From the NCBI GenBank assembly GCA_949361645.1, contig OX442434.1, positions 3,722,788-3,786,787 of the forward strand: a stretch of DNA of 64,000 bases, written 5' to 3'. Positions 57,601-64,000 of the stretch are shown here, one piece after another. The notes beneath the pieces were generated by a model. That model was given only the letters and a program-made list of their open reading frames with translations. It was not told the origin of the DNA and searched no databases. A program made the position numbers and the translations under genes. Within the stretch, counting starts at the first letter, position 1. Each line of letters begins with the position of its first letter. This DNA is from Spongilla lacustris (Eukaryota > Porifera > Demospongiae > Spongillida > Spongillidae).

Positions 57601-60600
57601 AGATTAAATCTAAAACCTTTATGCATATTATCTTTACAGATATAGATTTACTATCTAGTAATGGTTTAATTATTCAAAGTCTTTATCATGATTTTAATGA
57701 TAATACATGCATTGTGAATATCTCAGTGTAAAAATAAAACTTATGTATTAAAATGGATATCATACTCCATGATGACGTAATATTAATTTTGAAACTTTTA
57801 AACATACTATCCATATAGATCTAGATTTACTAACTAGTAATGGTTGAATTAATAAAAGTCTTTATCATGATTTTAATGATACTACACGCATTGTGAATAT
57901 CTCAGTTTAGAAATAACACTTATGGTTAAATATGGTTTATCTTAAACCATTGAATGGTAGATTAAATGTAAGACCTTTAAACATACTATCCATATAGATC
58001 TAAATTTACTAACTAGTCATGGTTTCATTATTAGAAGTCTTTATCATGATTTTAATGATACTACACGCATTGTGAATATCTCAGTTTAGAAGTAACAGTT
58101 TCGGTTCAAAATGGTTTATCTTAAACCATTGAATGGTAGATTAAATGTAAAACCTTTAAACATACTATCCATATAGATCTAGATTCACTAACTAGTAATC
58201 GTTTAATTATTAAAAGTCTTTATCATGATTTTAATGATAATACATGCATTGTGAGTATCTCAGTTTAGAAATAACACTTATGTATTAAAATGAATATCAT
58301 ACTCCGTGATGACGAAATATTAATTTTGAAACTCTTAAACATACTATCCATAAAGATCTAGATTTACTAACTAGTAATGGTTTAAATAATAAAAGTCTTT
58401 ATCATGATTTTAATGATAATACATGCATTGTGAATATCTCAGTTTAGAAGTAACACTTATGTATTAAAATGAATATCATACTCCGTGATGACGAAATACT
58501 AATTTTGAAACTTTTAAACATACTATCTATATAGATCTAGATTTACTAACTAGTAATGATTTAATTATTCAAAGTCTTTATCATGATTTTAATTATACTA
58601 TACGCATTGTGAATATCTCAGTTTGGAAGTAACACTTATGGTTTAATATGGTTTATCTTAAACCATTGAATGGTAGATTAAATGTAAAACCTTTAAACAT
58701 ACTATCCATATAGATCTAGATTTACTAACTAGTAATGGTTTAATTATTATAAGTCTTTATCATGATTTTAATGATAATACATGCATTGTGAATATCTCAG
58801 TTTAGAAATAACACTTATGTATTAAAATGAATATCATACTCCGTGATGACGAAATATTAATTTTGAAACTTTTAAAGATACTATCCATATAGATCTAGAT
58901 TTACTAACTAGTAATGGTTTAAATAATAAATTTATTTATCATGATTTTAATGATAATACATGCATTGTGAATATCTCAGTTTAGAAATAACACTTATGTA
59001 ATAAAATTGATATCATACTCCATGATGACGTAATATTAATTTTGAAACCTTTAAACATACTTTCCATATAGATCTAGATTTACTAACTAGTAATGGTTTA
59101 ATTATTAAAAGTCTTTATCATGATTTTAATGATAATACATGCATTGTGAATATCTCAGTTTAGAAATAACACTTATGTATTAAAATGGATATCATACTCC
59201 ATGATGACGTAATATTAATTTTTAAACTTTTAAACATACTATCCATATAGATCTAGATTTACTAACTAGTAATGGTTTATGTAATAAAAGTCTTTATCAT
59301 GATTTTAATGATACTACACGCATTGTGAATATCTCAGTTTAGAAGTAACACTTATGGTTAAATATGGTTTATCTTAAACCATTGAATGGTAGATTAAATG
59401 TAAAACCTTTAAACATACTATCCATATGGATCTAGATTTACTAACTAGTAATGGTTTAATTATTAAAAGTCTTTATTATGATTTTAATGATAATACATGC
59501 ATTGTGAATATCTCAGTTTAGAAATAACACTTATGTATAAAAATGGATATCATACTCCATGATGACGTAATATTAATTTTGAAACCTTTAAACATACTTT
59601 CCGTATAGATCTAGATTTACTAACTAGTAATGGTTTAATTATTAAAAGTCTTTATCATGATTTTAATGATAATACATGCATTGTGAATATCTCAGTGTAG
59701 AAATAACACTTATGTATTAAAATGGATATCATACTCCATGATGACATAATATTAATTTTGAAACCTTTAAAGATACTACCTATATAGATCTAGATTTACT
59801 TACTAGTAATGGTTTAATTATTCAAAGTCTTTATCATGATTTTAATGATACTACACGCATTGTGAATATCTCAGTTTAGAAGTAACACTTATGGTTTATA
59901 TGGTTTATCTAAAACCATTGAATGGTAGATTAAATGTAAAACCTTTAAACATACTATCCATATAGATCTAGATTTACTAACTAGTAATGGTTTAATTATT
60001 CAACATCTTTATCATGTATTTAATGATGCTACATGCATTGTGAATATCTATGTTTAGCAATAACACTTATGTATTAAAATGGATATCATACTCCATGCTG
60101 ACGTAATATTAATTTTGAAACTTTTAAACATACTATCCATATAGATCTAGATTTACTAACTAGTAATGGTTTCATTATTAAAAGTCTTTATCATGATTTT
60201 AATGATAATACATGCATTGTGAATATCTCAGTTTAGAAATAACACTTATGTAATAAAATTGATATCATACTCCATGATGACGTAGTATTAATTTTGAAAC
60301 CTTTAAACATACTTTCCATATAGATCTAGATTTACTAACTAGTAATGGTTTAATTATTAAAAGTCTTTATCATGATTTCAATGATACTACACGCATTGTG
60401 AGTATCTCAGTTTAGAAGTAACACTTATGGTATAATATGGTTTATCTTAAACCATTGAATAGTAGATTAAATCTAAAACTTTTAAACATACTATCCATAT
60501 AGATCTAGATTTACTAACTTGTAATGGTTTCATTATTAAAAGTCTTTATCATGATTTTAATGATACTACACGCATTGTGAATATCTCAGTTTAGAAGTAA

Positions 60601-63600
60601 CACTAATGGTTTAAAATGGTTTATCTTAAACCATTGAATGGTAGATTAAATCTAAAACCTTTAAACAAACTATCCTTATAGATCTAGATTTACTAACTAG
60701 TAATGGATGAAATAATCAAAGTCTTTATCTTGATTTTAATGATAATACATGCATTGTGAATATCTCAGTTTAGAAATAACACTTCTGTATTAAAATTGAT
60801 ATCATACTCCATGATGACGTAATATTAATTTTGAAACCTTTAAACATACTTTCCATATAGATCTAGATTTACTAACTAGTAATGGTTTAATTATTAAAAG
60901 TCTTTATCATGATTTTAATGATAATACATGCATTGTGAATATCTCAGTTTAGAAATAACACTTATGTAATTAAATTGATATCATACTCCATGATGACGTA
61001 ATATTAATTTTGAAACCTTTAAACATACTTTCCATATAGATCTAGATTTACTAACTAGTAATGGTTTAATTATTAAAAGTCTTTATCATGTTTTTAATGA
61101 CAATACATGCATTGTGAATATCTCAGTTTAGAAATAACACTTATGTATTAAAATGAATATCATGCTCCGTGATGACGAAATAATAATTTTTAAACTTTTA
61201 AACATACTATCCATATAGATCTAGATTTACTAACTAGTAATGGTTTATATAATAAAAGTCTTTATCATGATTTTAATGATACTACACGCATTGTGAATAT
61301 CTCAGTTTAGAAGTAGCACTTATTGTTTAAAATAGTTTATCTTAAACCATTGAATGGTAGATTAAATCTAAAACCTTTAAAGATACTATCCATATAGATC
61401 TAGATTTACTAACTAGTAATGGTTTAATTATTAAAAGTCTTTATCATGATTTTAATGATAATACATGCATTGTGAATATCGCAGTTTAGAAGTAACACTT
61501 ATGGTTTAGAATGGTTTATCTTAAACCATTGAAAGGTAGATTAAATCTAAAACCTTTAAACATACTATCCATATAGATCTAGAATTACTAACTAGTAATG
61601 GTTTAATTATTCGAAGTCTTTATCATGATTTTCATGATAGTACATGCATTGTGAATATCTCAGTTTAGAAATAACACTTATGTGAATATCATACTCCGTG
61701 ATGACGAAATATTAATTTTGAAACTTTTAAACATACTATCCATATAGATCTAGATTTACTAACTAGTAATGGTTTAAATAATAAGTCTTTATCATGATTT
61801 TAATGATACTACATGCATTGTGAATATCTCAGTTTAGAAATAACACATGTATTAAAATTGATATCATACTTCATGATAACGTAATATTAATTTTGAAACC
61901 TTTAAACATACTTTCCATATAGATCTAGATTTACTAACAAATAATGATTTAATAATTCAAAGTCTTTATCATGATTTTAATGATAATACATGCATTGTGA
62001 ATATCTCAGTTTAGAAGTTACACGTATGTATTAAAATGGATATCATACTCCATGATGACGTAATATTAATTTTGAAACTTTTAAAGAAACTATCCATATA
62101 GATCTCGATTTACTAACGAGTAGTGGTTTAATTATTAAAAGTCTTTATCATGATTTTAATGATACTACACGCATTGTGAATATCTCACTTTAGAAGTAAC
62201 ACTTATGGTTTATATGGTTTATCTTAAACCATTGAATGGTAGATGAAATGTAAAGCCTTTAAACATACTATCCATATAGATCTAGATTTACTAACTAGTA
62301 ATGGTTTAATTATTCAAAATCTTTATCATGTATTTAATGATGCTACATGCATTGTGAATATCTGTTTAGAAATAACACTTATGTATTAAAATGGATATCA
62401 TACTCCATGCTGACGTAATATTAATTTTGAAACTTTTAAACATACTATCCATATAGATCTAGATTTACTAACTAGTAATGGTTTAATTATTAAAAGTCTT
62501 TATCATGATTTTAATGATACTACACGCATTGTGAATATCTCAGTTTAGAAGTAACACTTATGGTTTAATATGGTTTATCTTAAACCATTGAATGGTAGAT
62601 TAAATCTAAAACCTTTAAACATACTATCCATATAGATCTAGATTTACTAACTAGTAATGGTTTCATTATTAAATGTCTTTATCATGATTTTAATGATAAT
62701 ACATGCATTGTGAATATCTCAGTTTAGAAATAACACTTATGTAATAAAATTGATATCATACTCCATGATGACGTAATATTAATTTTGAAACCTTTAAACA
62801 TACTTTCCATATAGAACTATATTTACTAACTAGTAATGGTTTACTTATTAAAAGTCTTTATCATGATTTTAATTATACTACATGCATTGTTAATATCTCA
62901 GTTTAGAAGCAACACTTATGTATTAAAATGGATATCATACTCCATGATGACGTAATATTAATTTTGAAACTTTTAAACAAACTATCCATATAGATCTAGA
63001 TTTACTAACTAGTAATGGTTTCATTATTAAAAGTCTTTATCATGATTTTAATGATACTACACGCATTGTGAATATCTCAGTTTAGAAGTAGCACTTATTG
63101 TTTAAAATGGTTTATCTTAAACCATTGAATGGTAGATTAAATCTAAAACCTTTAAACATACTATCCATATAGATCTAGATTTACTAACTAGTAATGGTTT
63201 AATTATTAAAAGTCTTTATCATGATTTTAATGATAATACATGCATTGTGAATATCTCAGTTTAGAAGTAACACTTATGTATTAAAATGGATATCATACTC
63301 CATGATGACGTAATATTAATTTTGAAACTTTTAAACATACTATCCATATAGATCTAAATTTACTAACTAGTAATGGTTTAATTATTAAAAGTCTTTATCA
63401 TGATTTTAATGATACTACACGCATTGTGAATATCTCCTTTAGAAGTAACACTTATGGTTTAATATGGTTTATCTTAAACCATTGAATGGTAGATTAAATC
63501 TAAAACTTTTAAACATACTATCCATATAGATCTAGATTTACTAACTAGTAATGGTTTCATTATTAAAAGTCTTTATCATGATTTTAATGATACTACACGC

Positions 63601-64000
63601 ATTGTGAATATCTCAGTTTAGAAGTAGCACTTATTGTTTAAAATGCTTTATCTTAAACCATTGAATGGTAGATTAAATCTAAAACCTTTAAACATACTAT
63701 CCATATAGATCTAGAATTACTAACTAGTAATGGTTTAATTATTCGAAGTCTTTATCATGATTTTCATGATACTACATGCATTGTGAATATCTCAGTTTAG
63801 AAATAACACTTATGTATTAAAATGAATATCATACTCCGTGATGACGAAAAATTAATTTTGAAACTTTTAAACATACTATCCATATAGATCTAGATTTACT
63901 AACTAGTAATGGTTTAATTATTAAAAGTCTTTATCATGATTTTAATGATAATACACGCATTGTGAATATCTCAGTTTAGAAGTAACACTTATGGTTTAAT
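54691..64000 (+). repeat. AT-rich 179-bp satellite, forward, subfamilies A and B
   Basis: About fifty-two monomers of the A and B variants, more homogeneous than those at 16415-22000. Spacing is 179 bp over good stretches (TAGAAATAACAC or TAGAAGTAACAC near 59520, 59699 and 59878). A units carry CTCCATGATGACGTAATATT or CTCCGTGATGACGAAATATT; B units carry ATGGTTTATCTTAAACCATT. Some units are shortened (near 57040, 57185, 61685 and 63435). The array continues beyond the window. No gene, RNA or mobile element is visible. Confidence 0.93.

Noticed and set aside
59540..59600. Hammerhead ribozyme in A-type 179-bp monomers (ATGATGACG...TTTTGAAACC)
   Set aside because: The order ATGATGA...GAAA is suggestive, but the box lacks the C directly before UGAUGA, stem II does not pair and no stem III or cleavage triplet follows.

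Overview
The window looks like heterochromatin from a metazoan genome, probably a marine invertebrate. That guess rests only on the retroelement types: Penelope-like elements with GIY-YIG endonuclease domains, and non-LTR retrotransposons with a CCHC plus endonuclease-like C-terminus. I see no host gene, no rRNA and no canonical tRNA gene. About 90% of the sequence is tandem satellite DNA from four unrelated families, interrupted by four degraded or truncated retroelements. All credible protein-coding sequence belongs to those retroelements; the other open frames come from satellite monomers.

Layout: 1-3318 is a G-rich satellite of about 155 bp whose monomers carry a tRNA-like segment with A-box and B-box (RNA polymerase III) matches. 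3319-3728 is an AT-rich satellite of about 179 bp in inverted orientation. 3729-10850 is a satellite of about 185 bp that reverses orientation near 4697. 10851-11444 is the 179-bp satellite, still inverted. 11445-14420 is a Penelope-like element (PLE1, + strand). 14421-24903 is the 179-bp satellite in forward orientation, broken by a decayed non-LTR retrotransposon (14755-16414) and changing subfamily near 22000. 24904-27875 is a second Penelope-like element (PLE2, - strand). 27876-51700 is a 24-kb array of a 31-bp satellite with a HindIII-type AAGCTT in most units, containing a 5'-truncated non-LTR insertion at 40031-41025. 51701-53660 is the 179-bp satellite inverted, and 53661-64000 is the same family in forward orientation.

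Both Penelope-like copies show the same permuted order: reverse transcriptase/GIY-YIG C-terminus, then a hairpin with a hammerhead-ribozyme-like core, then the start of ORF1. This is what a junction between tandem or permuted PLE copies should look like. The two ribozyme-like cores have decayed at different places. The non-LTR copy at 40031 has a clean 10-bp target-site duplication made of satellite sequence, and related satellite segments without the insertion lie elsewhere in the same array.

The points most worth a second look are the tRNA-like satellite, the hammerhead-like hairpins, the orientation switches at or near retroelements, the repeat of one satellite subfamily in opposite orientations on either side of the 31-bp array, and the nested higher-order duplications. 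Monomer lengths, boundaries and homologies were read by eye, so block edges are good to roughly 10-20 bp.
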